A stretch of 64,000 nt of DNA from Ichthyophis bannanicus. Taxonomy: Eukaryota; Chordata; Amphibia; Gymnophiona; Ichthyophiidae. Below the pieces are notes generated by a model that was given only the letters and a program-made list of their open reading frames with translations, had not been told where the DNA came from and ran no database searches. Made by a program: the position numbers and the translations under genes. Below are positions 22,425-33,759 of this stretch, piece by piece; position 1 is the first letter of the stretch, and each line of letters opens with the position of its first letter. The stretch lies in contig CM066031.1 in assembly GCA_033557465.1 (NCBI GenBank), forward strand, positions 1,226,461,312 to 1,226,525,311, in the 5' to 3' direction.

Positions 22425-22555
22425 TTAGCCTATAAGTTTGTCTAAGAGGCAATGGAGGATTAAGTGATTTATCTAAGGCTACATGGCACATCAGTGGGGT
22501 TTGAATCCCGGCTTTCCTGGTTCTCACCTTGCTGGTTTAAGCACAAGGCTCCTTC
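22425..22555 (-). repeat. CORE/MIR-like SINE fragment
   Basis: On the minus strand a tRNA-type B box (GGGATTCAAACCCC) is followed by AAATCACTTAATCCTCCATT and GCCTC. This is the conserved core block seen in MIR-type SINEs and in the better preserved SINE at 25680-25991. It is diverged and truncated. Confidence 0.6.
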
Positions 22556-22741
22556 TCCACTACAACTTTAAGTTGCGGACGAGAGAGATGAAGTACCCTA
22601 CTGTGAATCACTGACTAGAGCATGGTGGGCTTGAACCCTGGCACTTAGAGGTACTGAAGCAAGCATGGCAGTATAAGTGGAAGGGCTCGTAGTGTGGATA
22701 AGGCCATTCATGAGCTTGCACCAATTAAAACTTAAGAAGCA

Positions 22742-23140
22742 AGTCATAGAAACTTAGAAACATGACAGCAGAAAAAGACCACATGGCCTATCTAGTTTGC
22801 CCTTCCATATCAGCTACTATAGTGCCCTTTTTACCTTTAGAGATCCTTTGTGCTTGTCCCATGCTTTTTTGAATTCAGATACTGTCCTCATCTCTACCAC
22901 CTCCATTGGGAGATTATTCCACACTTCTACCACTCTTTCCGTAAAGAAATATTTCTGCATATTACTCCTGAGTCTATCCCCTTTCACCCTCATCCTATGT
23001 CCCCTCATAGCAGAGCTTGCTTTCAATCGAAAGAGGCTCTCCTCCTGTGCATTTATGCCACGGAGGTATTTAAAGGTCTCTATCATATCTCCTCTATCCC
23101 GCCTTTCCTCTAAAGTAAACATATTAAGATCCTTAAGTCA
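22742..23140 (-). pseudogene. CR1-like LINE 3' end (ORF2 C terminus)
   Basis: The minus strand 23122-22817 encodes FTLEERRDRGDMIETFKYLR, MRVKGDRLRSNMQKYFFTER and VVEVWNNLPMEVVEMRTVSE, followed by a 3' UTR with GGAAGGGCAAACTAG and a terminus at about 22742. It belongs to the same subfamily as the plus-strand fragment at 41965-42985. It is 5'-truncated and lacks the RT palm. Confidence 0.85.
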
Positions 23141-23438
23141 TAAGTGGTTTTCTAAAGCAAAGAACATGGCAAATATCATAATATGCGATAAAATTCAATG
23201 GCAGAAGAAAGCAAAGGAATACTCAGGGGAAATCAGATCCAGCACAGAAAAGTTTCTTTCTTACCTCAATTGATACTGTAGTGAATAAAATGTTTGAAAA
23301 TGTGAATAGCTTCTTGGGGTATGATAAAGCAAGGAAAGAGGTATAGACAAGGGAATGCCCCAATTCAGAGGTGCTGTCAGTTTTCTTTATTAAAAAGAAA
23401 TCTGGATTTAGGGACATTAAAGGGTGCCAGGGGAGTAA
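23141..23438. other. Unassigned stretch
   Basis: AT-rich, with no gene or repeat recognised. Confidence 0.5.
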
Positions 23439-23655
23439 TACAGTTGTGGTCAACATTATTGGCACCCTTGCATTTTAGGTATGTTGAGTATGATATCTTG
23501 AGAAATAATTGGAAATATTCCAACTGTATGTCATCATAATATTTTAATAGCATATTCAAAGGTATACAACAAAAATAAAGACGTCTGTGCAACTTAGAGG
23601 TAGTATTTTCTTTGAAGAAAACAAAATATGACTTGGACAGGATTAATGGCACCCT
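23439..23655. mobile_element. Tc1/mariner terminal IR/DR remnant
   Basis: TA followed by CAGTTGTGGTCAACATTATT and GGCACCCTT resembles a Tc1-type terminus. About 200 bp downstream, AGGATTAATGGCACCCTTCA repeats the motif in direct orientation. This is the arrangement of the outer and inner direct repeats within one terminal inverted repeat of Sleeping Beauty-like elements. The transposase and opposite terminus are missing. Confidence 0.5.
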
Positions 23656-23902
23656 TCACTAAGGTGGAATAAGTCCCCCTTGATATGGGTGGACAGCGGA
23701 GGCCGGTGGAGACAGAAAGATGAGGGGTGCAGGGGGTTCCCTGTAGCCTGATCCTGGCCACAGAAAGCCAAATCGGGGGTCAGGCTGTGGGGAAAGAATC
23801 TATTTGGCGGTGGCCGGTGATTGCAGCTCCCTCATGGATCTTGACTGAGTTAGCCAGGCAAGTGGCTGGACATCTGGGGTGCCTGTATTGGGGCACTTCC
23901 CG

Positions 23903-24585
23903 GACGTCTAGCCACTGTGATGCGATTCTGCTCCCGTGGGGACGTCTAGCCACTGTGATGCGATTCTGCTCCCGCGGGGACGTCTAGCCACTGTGATGCG
24001 ATTCTGCTCCCGCGGGGACGTCTAGCCACTGTGATGCGATTCTGCTCCCGCGGGGACGTCTAGCCACTGTGATACGATTCTGCTCCCGCGGGGACGTCTA
24101 GCCACTGTGATGCAATTCTGCTCCCGCGGGGACATCTAGCCACTGTGATGCGATTCTGCTCTCGCGGGGACGTCTAGCCACTGTGATGGGATTCTGCTCC
24201 CGCGGGGACGTCTAGCCACTGTGATGGGATTCTGCTCCCGCGGGGACGTCTAGCCACTGTGATGCGATTCTGCTCCCGCGGGGACGTCTAGCCACTGTGA
24301 TGCGATTCTGCTCCCGCGGGGACGTCTAGCCACTGTGATGCGATTCTGCTCCCGTGGGGACGTCTAGCCACTGTGATGCGATTCTGCTCCCGCGGGGACG
24401 TCTAGCCACTGTGATGCGATTCTGCTCCCGCGGGGACGTCTAGCCACTGTGATGCGATTCTGCTCCCGCGGGGACATCTAGCCACTGTGATGCGATTCTG
24501 CTCCCGCGGGGACGTCTAGCCACTGTGATGCGATTCTGCTCCCGCGGGGACGTCTAGCCCCCACGGGAGCAGAATCGGGTGCATC
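23903..24585. repeat. 38-bp minisatellite, about 17 units
   Basis: Units begin with GACGTCTAGCCACTGTGATG and end with CTGCTCCCGCGGG. The first starts at 23903 and the last full boundary is at 24549, which is 17 steps of exactly 38 bp. Variants are single substitutions (GTGGGG for GCGGGG, GATGGGATT, GACATC). The array is followed at 24561-24580 by an inverted half-unit (CCACGGGAGCAGAATCG), as if it grew inside an inverted-repeat element. Confidence 0.97.
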
Positions 24586-24914
24586 ACCTGGCTGTCCGGA
24601 TGCCCAGATTCCCTCGGATGCACAACCTGGAATTGGCCTCCATGTTGCTATATTATGTTACTATGTTACATTATTTGCACGCAAAGGACGCGTTGGCATT
24701 TCTGCATCGACCTGTAAGTTTGCACCCTATACTATGGCTGAATCTATCTGCAGGGCCAGGCAAGCTCCCATTTGGAGAATTTTACTTTTCCTCTTCAGCC
24801 TGAGGTATTGATGTGCAGTTATCTTGTGTGAAACATGTTAAATTAGTGGTGACTTCATCCTTTTTCAAATTAAGATTATTACAGAGACAATATGAATTGG
24901 TGGCTGAAAAGGAC

Positions 24915-25679
24915 ATTTATTTATTTATTTGTGCTTATTTACTGTTTTTTGTGAATCAAAGCGGTTTACAGAGAACTCAAATGTTTGAGCATTACATTAA
25001 GCGATAGGCAATAAACAACATTACAAGTAAACTTTTAACGGGAGTCACAAGGGGGATAAGGAAAGAATTGACTTAAATCAGAACGCTGATTTCAGTGATA
25101 ACTATGTACAGAGGAATAAGCCATTATTTACAATTGGTTACAATGCATTAGGTTTAATCTTGTAAAGTGGGTGGGTTGTAGTTTTACAAGGGTATTTTAA
25201 TTAAGTGACTGGTTCACCATAGTGCTCCTTGAACAGGAACGTTTTTAGCAGCTTATGGAAGGTTTTAGTGTCCTTAGTGTCTCTAATGACTGAGGGAAGT
25301 GAGTGGGGCATAAAGGGAGAAGGGTCTCTTGGATGTAGTTGAATTTCAGTTCCTGAAAATCGGCATGTGCCTCAAGAGAATTTCTATTATTACTTCTCCG
25401 TGGTCTGTTTTCTGGACTGATTCAGATATAATCTTTCAGGCAGATGTCAGGTTCTGATTGAAGAGTTTTGAAAATAGTGTAGAGAGCTTTGAATTTTATT
25501 CTACTCTCTATTGGTAGCCAGTGTAACTGTTTCAGTACTGGACTAATGTGATCTTTGATGGAAGCCTGTGTTATTACTCCGGCTGCTGTATTTTGAGCTA
25601 GTTGGATGCGTCGGATGCTTTGCTTTGGGAGGCCCATTAAGACGGCATTACAAAAGTCGAAGTGTGGAAAAATTAGAGC
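24915..25679 (-). pseudogene. L2-like LINE 3' part
   Basis: This is the downstream portion of the minus-strand element that continues beyond the inserted SINE at 25992. Frame 25637-25422 gives QLAQNTAAGVITQASIKDHI, PVLKQLHWLPIES and RIKFKALYTIFK, the post-RT region. The 3' UTR ends at about 24915 with a TTTATTTATTTATTT edge and CAAAGCGGTTTACAGAGAAC. Confidence 0.8.
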
Positions 25680-25991
25680 TTGGACTGTTGTTCTGAAATT
25701 TTATTTATTTATTTACATTCTCTTATATACTGCACTATTCTGCATCAGTGCGGTTTATATTGAACAAACTGAAATTACATTGAACAGGGCATTATAACTT
25801 GGAGATAACTATTTTACAGGGAACATGGGCTATGGAGGGTTAAGTGGCTTGCCCAAGACCACAAGGAGCACCTGTGGGACTAGAAACCCCAGTCCTTCCG
25901 GCCCAAGGTTGCTGTCCTCTAGTGGGATTTGAACCCCTGACCTTCTGGCCTGAAGTACCTTGCCCCAACCACTAGGCCATTCCTCCACTCC
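25680..25991 (-). mobile_element. tRNA-derived CORE/MIR-like SINE with L2-like tail
   Basis: On the minus strand the head carries GGAATGGCCTAGTGGTTGGG (A box) and AGGGGTTCAAATCCC (B box). The body contains GGTCTTGGGCAAGCCACTTA followed by ACCCTCCAT, the hallmark of the CORE domain. The 3' end has AAACCGCACTGATGCAGAAT, GTGCAGTATATAAG and a TAAATAAA tail, matching the L2-like LINE ends in this window. It is about 310 bp and complete, inserted into the L2-like element that surrounds it. A second tRNA-like stretch (GGACTGGGGTTTCTAGTCCC) follows the head. Confidence 0.85.
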
Positions 25992-26876
25992 AAATCACTT
26001 GTGGAGAGTAGAGGTCTTAGATGTTGGAGCATTTTTAATTTGTTATAGATGGCTTTTGTTAGGTTGCTGACATGTTTGTTGAAATTAAGCTGATGATCTA
26101 GTATAACACCCAAGTATCTCACTTCTTTTTTGATTTGGATGCTTGTATCTTTTATCCTCATAGCTTCTGGTGGAGTGAAGGAGTTGTCCTTAGTGATGAA
26201 AAGGATTTCTGTTTTATTCAAGTTTATTTGAAGATTATGTTCTATTAGCCATATGCTAGTGCTATTGAGACAATCCTTAATGTTATTTAAATTTAGTTGT
26301 TTGGTGTCAATTTGGGTGAAAAGCATAATGTCATCATTGTAAATGTTGTAGTCAATGTCATGACTCTTTATTATACTGCAGATGGGTTGGATATAAAGGC
26401 TGAAAAGGAACGCTGATAACGCAGAACCGTGAGGTATGCCTTTCCTTTGGTAAAATGGGCTTGATGTGTTATTTCCCATTTTTACTTTGATGGTTTGGTT
26501 TGAAAGGTAGGATTTGAACCATAGCAAAACTTTGTCTTTGAGGCCGATTTCTTGTAATCTAAGAATGAGATATTCATGTGATATTGAGTCATAAGCTGCA
26601 GTTAAGTCCAGACATATTAGGATGAAACCAGTGTTAGCTTTTTCGATTCCTTTTAGTAGCTTATCTGTTAAAGCCATGAGGCTTGTTTCAACTCCATGAC
26701 CGATTCTAAAACCATGCTGGTTTGGATCGAGCTGGGCAAATTGGTTGATGTGACTTTGTAGCTGGAGTTGTGCTGCTTTTTCTAAGATTTTGGCCCTAAA
26801 TGGCAGACTTGAGATGGGCCTGTAAGAGCCTGGCTCTGATTTAGCCAGATTCTTGATCTTGAAGAGGGGACGGATG
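25992..26876 (-). pseudogene. L2-like LINE reverse transcriptase region
   Basis: The frame from about 26870 down to 25992 shows YRPISSLPFRAKILEKAAQL, NQHGFRIGHGVETSL, LICLDLTAAYDSISHEYLIL, GIPHGSALSAFLFSLYIQPI and the palm motif YNDDIMLF. The usual YADD has Ala changed to Asn. NLNKTEILFITKD and LGVILDHQLNFNKHV follow. The frame is open for about 250 codons, from the Met at 26677 to the SINE junction. The last residues of that frame derive from the SINE. It is flanked by the hAT MITE on one side and the SINE on the other. Confidence 0.88.
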
Positions 26877-27247
26877 CACTGTTCCCTCTAAGCTGTGCGC
26901 GTGTGCGCGCGCACACACCTCGCCGAGCGAGCGCACATACTTTACAACAGAGCGCACAAAAATTACAGCTCTGATTCTGATAGAAAACAACACAGATGTC
27001 TTAAAATTTAAAAGTTATGATTGTAATTACTAGAAATTTCCTGCTTCGTTTAGTAATCGTCTATTTTCATTTAATTTGATTAAAATCAATGTGGTGTACA
27101 TACTGTATTCTGACGTGTAGTCAAATTTTAAAGTATATAACTCCGAGTGTCATTATGTGGCACACAAAAATTTAACCTTTCTTCAAAAGCTGCACACAGC
27201 TGATATTTTATGCGCACACAGCCTACAGAAAGTTAGAGGGAACATTG
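26877..27247. mobile_element. hAT MITE, 371 bp, in the L2-like LINE
   Basis: The ends are CACTGTTCCCTCTAAGCTG and the inverse of CAATGTTCCCTCTAACTTTC. The target duplication GACGGATG is perfect at 26869-26876 and 27248-27255. Next to the left TIR lies a GTGCGCGTGTGCGCGCGCAC stretch, which may form Z-DNA. The interior is AT-rich and non-coding. Removing it restores a continuous L2-like RT segment. Confidence 0.93.
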
Positions 27248-27255
27248 GACGGATG

Positions 27256-28970
27256 GAAGCCTTTTTCAACTCATTTGGAATATAGCCTTGATCTAGTGAG
27301 GAGTTTATTAGATTTAGAATATGGGGAGTGAGACTGTCACTAGTCAGACGTATCCATGCGGCTGGGCAAGGGTTGAGCGCTGAAGTTGACGTGTTTAGTA
27401 ATTTGATTATATCTTTGAGTTGTCTTTCGGAGATGAGAGAAAATCTTTTCCAGGCTTGTTTTGTAATTGTACTGTTTGCTTTGCAGTGGTAATCTGATGT
27501 TGCCACCTTTTCCTTGTAGAATTTGGCCATGGTCTCAGCATCTGGTGTGACCGTGTCGTTGTCCTCTTTTGGATTAGTTGTTAGGGATTTAACAATCTCA
27601 AACAGTTCCCTTGGCTTGTTCAGAGCTGACATAATTAGCTTGGTGTGGTAATCTTGCTTATTATTGTTTATTAATAGCTTGTATTCTTCCAGTTTTCTCA
27701 GAAAGGATGCTTTGTTGGATTCTTTTTTTTATTTTCTCCATTTCCTTTCTACTTGTCTTAGCTGCTTTTTAAATGATCTAACTTTTTTAGTGTACCACAC
27801 TGTGCTTTTCCTTGAATGAAGTTTACTAGAAGTGGGATTGTTAGCAATTATGGCTGCTTGAGAAATCGTTGAATTCCATCTCCTAATGAACAGGTCAGTA
27901 TTCTTGGTGTCCATTTGAAGCTGAGGAAGGACTTCTTTCAAGAATTGGTCCTTGTCAAATTGGTGAAGCCTTCTGCACTGGTAGAGGATTGGATTCGTGT
28001 TGGATCTGCTAGGGAGGGAAGGGATACTGAATTGTATAGAATGGTGATCAGACCAAGAAACTTGTTGGATCTGTACCTTTGGGAATGAAAAAGTGCTTGT
28101 GCAATCTTGTTGGATAAATATGAGGTCCAGTGTATTTCCTTTAATATGTGTGGGTTCTTGAATTATTTGTATGAATCCTAGAGCTTCCATGGCTTCATTA
28201 AACCCTTGAGATATATGTGTTGTGGTGGAAGTCAGGTTTAAGTCACCTAGAACCATTGTGAACCTGTTAGTAGAGCTTTTGCTGCATAGGTATTCAGTGA
28301 TGTTGGTCAGCTCTTCACCTTTTGATGCTGGTGGATTGTATATTAGGCATAAATGCATGCTCGTGTTTTACACTGTTAGGACGTTCATGTTTTTAGCAAA
28401 TTCACTTGAAGTTTTTGTTAGATGCAATTCTTTTTTTGCCAAAATAGTTACTCCTCCTCCTCTTTTATTTGTTCTTTGGTGATTGAATATGTCATACCCT
28501 ATTGGCTTTAGCTGATTGATCAAAACTGTGTCATTTGTCGTTAGCCAAAATTCAGTAATGAATAAGATGCCCAGGTTGTTGTCAGCTATGTGATCGGTTA
28601 TCAAGGGTATCTTATTCCTAATAGAGCGTGGGCTGATTAGTGAGCATTTTAAATTGGATGCAATAAAGTTAGGCTTGACCTTGTTATCACTCATTTTGCT
28701 GAGGTTAATCTGTAATAGACATTGTTTACGATCAGATCTGCTGGGAAATGGAAAGAAATTTTTGCTGCAGAGGCAGGCCAGTAGAAATTGTGGATGACTG
28801 GTATTGGATATCCTGATGTGGACAGGGCTTGAGTTGTAGAAGGTAGAGATAGAGATATAAGAAGGCCTATGGCTATTAGTGCATATAGCGGATACATTTC
28901 TGCTGCTATTGGAGAGACTTTGCTCCGTCAATCTGATGGACCTGCAGAATGACCTTCAGTATTTTAAATG
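27256..28970 (-). pseudogene. L2-like LINE endonuclease and linker
   Basis: Three minus-strand frames cover this part. 28931-28368: SIRNKIPLITDHIADNN, LGILFITEFWL (catalytic Glu) and RGGGVTILAKKEL. 28358-27729: LIYNPPASKGEE, MVLGDLNLTST, NTLDLIFIQQDC and SWSDHHSIQFSIPS, then a basic linker. 27632 onward: NKPRELFEIVKSLTTNP and AMAKFYKEKV-like sequence leading into the RT. Frame changes near 28365 and 27650-27730 show it is dead, though the protein sequence is well preserved. With the downstream parts it makes a near full-length L2-like element of about 4 kb. Confidence 0.85.
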
Positions 28971-29929
28971 CAGAAGGGTTCTGAAGAAGAATTGAGGTAA
29001 TCGTTAGAGTTTTGTAACTTAAAAGTTATACCTTGCAGCAGGCGGAGCAGATAGAACGTTGTTGCAGTTAAATCTTGGAGATTGTATATGTGGGGATCTG
29101 TTGCTACTCTGCTCTGTTATTGCTTGTCCTGATCTAGGCTCTGGGTAGTGCAGATGATGGAGGAAGCACTTACTTTTTAGATAGTTGATTTGTTGAAAGA
29201 TGTGGAATCTTATGCCAGCACTTGGAGCTGAGTTCTTTGATTCTGGATCTTCTTTGATTCAAAGTGCCCCACCTAAGGGCCACGCCAAAGGGTCCTCTGG
29301 CGAGGCCCTCAGGCACAGGCCCGACAGGTGCGGGCACACCTGCCGCGTGCTGCTCAAATGCCGTTCTGTGAGCCCCGATTGGGCTTTTGTAGCTGGAGCG
29401 GGAGGGGTGAGCTGCTGGCAACTCTCTTCCGCTGCTGATCGCTGCTCTCTGCTGGGCTGGATGTTCTCTGTCTGGAGGCTCCTTTACCTGCCGCGTGCTG
29501 CTGTATCTAGTCCTAGATGTAATTGACTAGTGTAACAGTCTTAATGTATGATTGTCTAAGTATCTGCTCAAATCTTTATAAATGATTCAGAATGCCACTG
29601 CCTTTAAAACCACCATTGGGTCCCAGGCGGGCCTCACCTGGGGGCCCTGGCATACATGCTTGGACATGTTGGACTGGTCGGATAGATGAAATAGGATATT
29701 GTTGTTTTGTTTTGAGTGGTAGCACTGCTCAGGAGAAATGGTATATGGGGTGTAGTTCAGGTTTTAGAGAAATAGGGATAAGGTTTTAGTGCTACTGAGT
29801 ATAATTGTTACAAGAGCAGAAAGACCGTCCTGGTTTCTGATTAGGTTTTAAAATGGGTTGGATTTATTTAGTTTTACTCTTTTTTTATTACTGGGAGAAT
29901 TGTCTTATTCGGGGAATTTTTGAGTCTTA
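28971..29929. other. Unassigned; possible L2 5' UTR
   Basis: A GC-rich part (about 29265-29510) containing CTGCCGCGTGCTGCTCAAAT and a second CTGCCGCGTGCTGCT at about 29489 lies upstream of the minus-strand L2-like ORF. It might be its 5' UTR and promoter region. No coding feature is recognised. Confidence 0.35.
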
Positions 29930-32900
29930 TTTATTTTTATTTATTTATTTAGCAGTATTTCTATACCGCTGTATCTACCATTCACAGTAGTATACAAGGA
30001 ACAAGAACGTGGAATGTAGATGATAACAGATTAAACTATTTTAACAAGAGAAAAATGTGTGAACCTTAACATTACATTGTATAGGGAGTAAGGGAGATTA
30101 TTATACATGGTGTAAGACAAACATAAGGGGAGCTGGTGGTGGTAGACTACGTGACAAAGCTGAAATGTTCCAGGAACAGACGGATCTTTAGTTTGCAGTG
30201 AAACTCTCCAACGTCAGTTAAAGAGCAAATTTCTGGGGTAAAAGAGTTCCAGATGGTGGGTGCATAGAATGCAAAGGTTCTGCTGGAGGTAGATAGGCTG
30301 GATCGAGAGAATGTGGCTAGGACTGCTAGCAGATTGTGGCTGGCCTTTCTTCTAGATCTATTATTGAGAGGTTGGAGAGTGAAGTGTTCAAGGATGTTTG
30401 CTGAGAGGCCATAAACAGTCTTGAAGATGGTCTGGGCAAATTTTATTTGACTCTTATGTAGATGGGGAGCCAGTGTAGCTGTTTCAGGACTGGGGTGATG
30501 TGTGCTCGTTGACTGGTACCTGTGATGATTCTGGCGGCTGTATTCTGTGCAAGTTGTAGGGGGAGAAAGGTGGATTTTAGAGACTCTGGTATATTATGTT
30601 GGCACAGTCGAGAATTGGGGTAATGAGCGCTTGAAAGACATTTCTAAAGTCAGCTTGTTCCAGAAGGGGTCGAAGATTTTGAACTGTCCTCATACAGAAG
30701 TAAGCTGCTTTAGTAACTTGCTTGATGTGTGCATGGAAGTTTAAATTCTGGTCCAGGAATATGCCAAGATATTTTACTTGCTCTTTTACTTGCAGAATTA
30801 GATTGGCTAGATTGATTGTGGGTGGTAGGAAGAATGAGAGGTTCTTGGTTATGAAGAGGACTTCCAATTTGTTAGGATTGATGTGCATGTTGTGATGGTT
30901 GAGCCATTGTATGATGGCAGTAAGGCATCATCCAATTGCAGAGTAGTAATGGTTGAAGATGGTGAATGGTGTGTAGATTAAGACACCATCAGCATAGACT
31001 TGAGGTAGTAGTGAGGATGTTGTGGTTTTGGATTATTTTGCATAGTGGCTGGAAAAAAATATTGAAGAGGAGGGAGGATAAAGCAGAGCCCTGGGGTAAG
31101 CCGTGGAGTAGTCTGAAAGGGTTGGAGGTTTCAGATCCGATTCTGACTTGTTGGTATCGGTCAGCCAGGTAGGATTGGAACTATTGTAGTTTGTATCTCT
31201 GAGGCCAATAAATTTGAGCCATGAAAAGAGGTGCTCATGGATGACAGAATCAAAGGCTGCAGAGATGTCAATGAAAATGAGGATGAATCCTTGTGATGTT
31301 TTTTCTGTGCCTTTGATTAGTGTTTCTAATAGTGAGGTCAGAAGGGTTTCAGTTATATGATGGGGCTTGAAGCCATGCTGATGCTTGTCCGGGGGGGGGG
31401 GGGGTGTAGGAGTCTATAAAGTCCTGCATCTGCAGCTGCACTGCTTTTTCAATGATTTTGGCAAGAGAGGGGATGCTGGAGATGGGTCTGTAAAAGGACA
31501 GTGAGGGTGGGTCAGCCGCATGATTTTTTTAAAAGGGGTCTGATGGAAGCATGCTTAAGGGCAGTTGGCATGTAGCCCGAGGATGAGGAAGTCTGAGCAA
31601 TGTGTAGGATGATTGGTGAGAGTTCTTGCTTGGACATTTTGATCCAGGAGAAGGGACAAGGGTCGAAGTGGAGGTGGTGCTGTTAAGGTTTGTGATGACA
31701 TTTTCAAGTTGGGATATGGAGAGCGGACTAAAAGAGGATGAGATTTGGCTGCTTGGGTCATTGGAGGTATTGGTGGGGACCCAGGAATTTCTGGTGGTGG
31801 ATGATTGTTTGGACTGAAGAAATTGTGCCATGTCAGCTGGGGATAGGGTGGCATTGGATCTGGTTGTGGTGGGGTCTTTAAGTAGTTGTAACGCTATGTT
31901 GAAGAGTTCTCTAGGTCTGTTGTGGGAGGATCTGATTAGGTTGGTGTGGTATTCCCTCTTCTTCAGGAGGGTGAGTGAGCAGTACTCAGCCTGGGCAGTA
32001 GCATATGCAGAGTGGTTAAGTGGTTCTTTGTGGTGCCTCCATTTGCACTCTAGTTGTCTAAGCTTGATCTTTAGAGCCTTGAGTTCGGGGGTAAACCATG
32101 GAACGTGGGTGGATCTTGAAATCCCAGCTGTGCCATTGGTTGTGGCGGCGTATGAGAAAATGTGGTCATTCCACTCAGCTATTATGGAGTCGAGATTGTT
32201 TGGCTCATTATGGGAGATAGGTAAGAGGGTGGTGATGAAGGTGTCTCAATCAAAGGCTCGAAACCTGCATGAATAAGATGGGAGGTGTGGTGGATGTGTG
32301 AGTTGGAGAGATTTGGCAGGAAGAAGGTGAGCAAATTATGGTTGGACCAGGGTACTGGTGTGTTTTGAGTCATGGAGGCCAGGTGTTGATGCAGCCATGT
32401 GGCTGGGGCCAAGGGTTCCTCCTCTGGAGTGAGTTGATTGTGAGATAATTTGCTTGAGTTGGAGAGCTTCCATTGCTTGTAAGAAAAGTGAGGAGTGTTT
32501 GCTGGATAGGGAGGGTAAGTTGATATCACCAATAAGAATGACCCATTTGTTTTTGTGGTCATTTGAGCTTGCTTCCTGGATGATAGGAGAGAGGTTGCAG
32601 GTATGCGCTGTTGGAGATCTGTATGTGAGGCAGACTGACAGGTGGGCATTGGATGGTGATGAAGTCCACTTCGTTGGTAGAGCTGGAGCTCGTGGTTTTG
32701 AATTGGAGGCTCTGCTTGGCAATTATGAGTATGCCTCTGCCTCTTTTGGATGCCCTAGGGAGGTTGAAGAGTTGGTATGAAGGGAGGGCCAGTTGATTTA
32801 GAAGGACTGTATCAGAATCATCTAGCCATGATTCTGTAATGCACAATATGTCAATGTGGCTATCCTTAATGTAGTCAACCAGAATGGGGATTTTGTTGCG

Positions 32901-33400
32901 GATGGAGCAAGTGTTAATGAGAGCACATTTGAGAGGTTGAGTGGAAGGTGTGTGGTTGGGGTGGGGTGGGATAGTATGAATTGGGACTGGCTGGATGTTA
33001 ATTAGGTTATAGGGGTTTCTGTTTCTTGGGTTGGGGAAGAGGGGCTGAAGCCTGCTGTTGTGTGAGTGGTGTATGATGGGAATGAGGGAAAGAGTGGTGA
33101 GAGCAAACGTGTGAGTTAGAGAGTGTAGAGGATGAGAATGCTAAGGTGTGCCAAGAACCCGGGCATGTTGGGTGAGAGTGAGGGTTAGTGTACAGTGAAG
33201 TGCGAACTGTGAAAAGGTCTGGCTGACCTGTGATTGTGTGAACCACGTATGAGGCTGCGTGGGAGGTGAGCAATAGGCCCAGAACAAGGGGTAGTTGAAG
33301 GACTAGAAAGCCTAGAGTTGCCCGGTATATAGCAGGTTCAGTGGTTAGAATGCCATGGATACTCACGTGGAGCTGTGGTTTGTGATATTGGAAGTGGCGT
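29930..33400 (-). pseudogene. Second L2-like LINE, near full length
   Basis: The minus-strand element ends at about 29930 with a TTTATTTATTTATTTAGCAG edge and ATACCGCTGTATCTACC. Coding remnants run right to left. 32846-32559 holds the endonuclease: MCITESWLDDSDTVLLNQLA and RASKRGRGILIIAKQSL. 32722-32182 carries LIGDINLPSLSS in shifted frames. 31831-31529 is a Ser/Thr-rich linker. 31500-30900 has RT pieces broken by stops and a poly-G run near 31390. 30888-30577 reads MHINPNKLEVLFITKNLSFF, VKYLGIFLDQNLNFHAHIKQ and LRPLLEQADFRNVFQALITP. It belongs to a different subfamily from the element at 24.9-28.9 kb, judging by the 3' UTR. It has many frameshifts and is inactive. Confidence 0.82.
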
Positions 33401-33435
33401 GGGCCTTAGGCATGGGCTTGCTAGGCATGGGCGTG

Positions 33436-33745
33436 CCTCCCGGTGCTTTGAAATTTAGGGGGGTGTTTACTAAACGGCAGTAGTGGACTCCATGCGATAT
33501 CGTATTTCAATGGGGCCACAGCTCTGATATCGTATGGCGTCCACTACCGCTGTTTAGTAAACACCCCCCTTAAAGTACCACTGGACGCTGGAATGGGAAT
33601 GAGCTCACTCTCTCGCTCTCTGCCAATGATTGCAGGTCTTCCCACACTTCCCAGTGCTTTGAAATTTAAGGTCCTGCTGGGTGCTGGTTGGAGGGTCCCT
33701 GGAGTGGGGAGAAGCTCACTCTCCACCGATGATTGTAGGTCTTAT
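33436..33745. repeat. Two-unit tandem duplication (first unit carries a MITE)
   Basis: GTGCTTTGAAATTTA occurs at about 33443 and 33653. Each is followed by GGGTGCTGG/GGACGCTGG, then GAGCTCACTCTC or AAGCTCACTCTCC, and GATGATTG or AATGATTGCAGGTCTT. The second unit preserves the insertion site that the MITE occupies in the first. Confidence 0.75.
33458..33569. mobile_element. Harbinger-like MITE, 112 bp
   Basis: A palindrome with ends GGGGGGTGTTTACTAAACGG and its inverse, flanked by TTA on both sides (33455-33457 and 33570-33572). The interior is GCAGTAGTGGACTCCATGCG...GTCCACTACCGC. The TIR closely resembles those of copies A, B and C (GTTTACTAAA core), so the same machinery may mobilise it. 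Confidence 0.9.
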
Positions 33746-33759
33746 CATACACTTGATTC

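Noticed and set aside
23903..24585. Regularly repeated 38-bp units resembling a CRISPR array
   Set aside because: Units are contiguous with no variable spacers, and the sequence is eukaryotic. It is a minisatellite.
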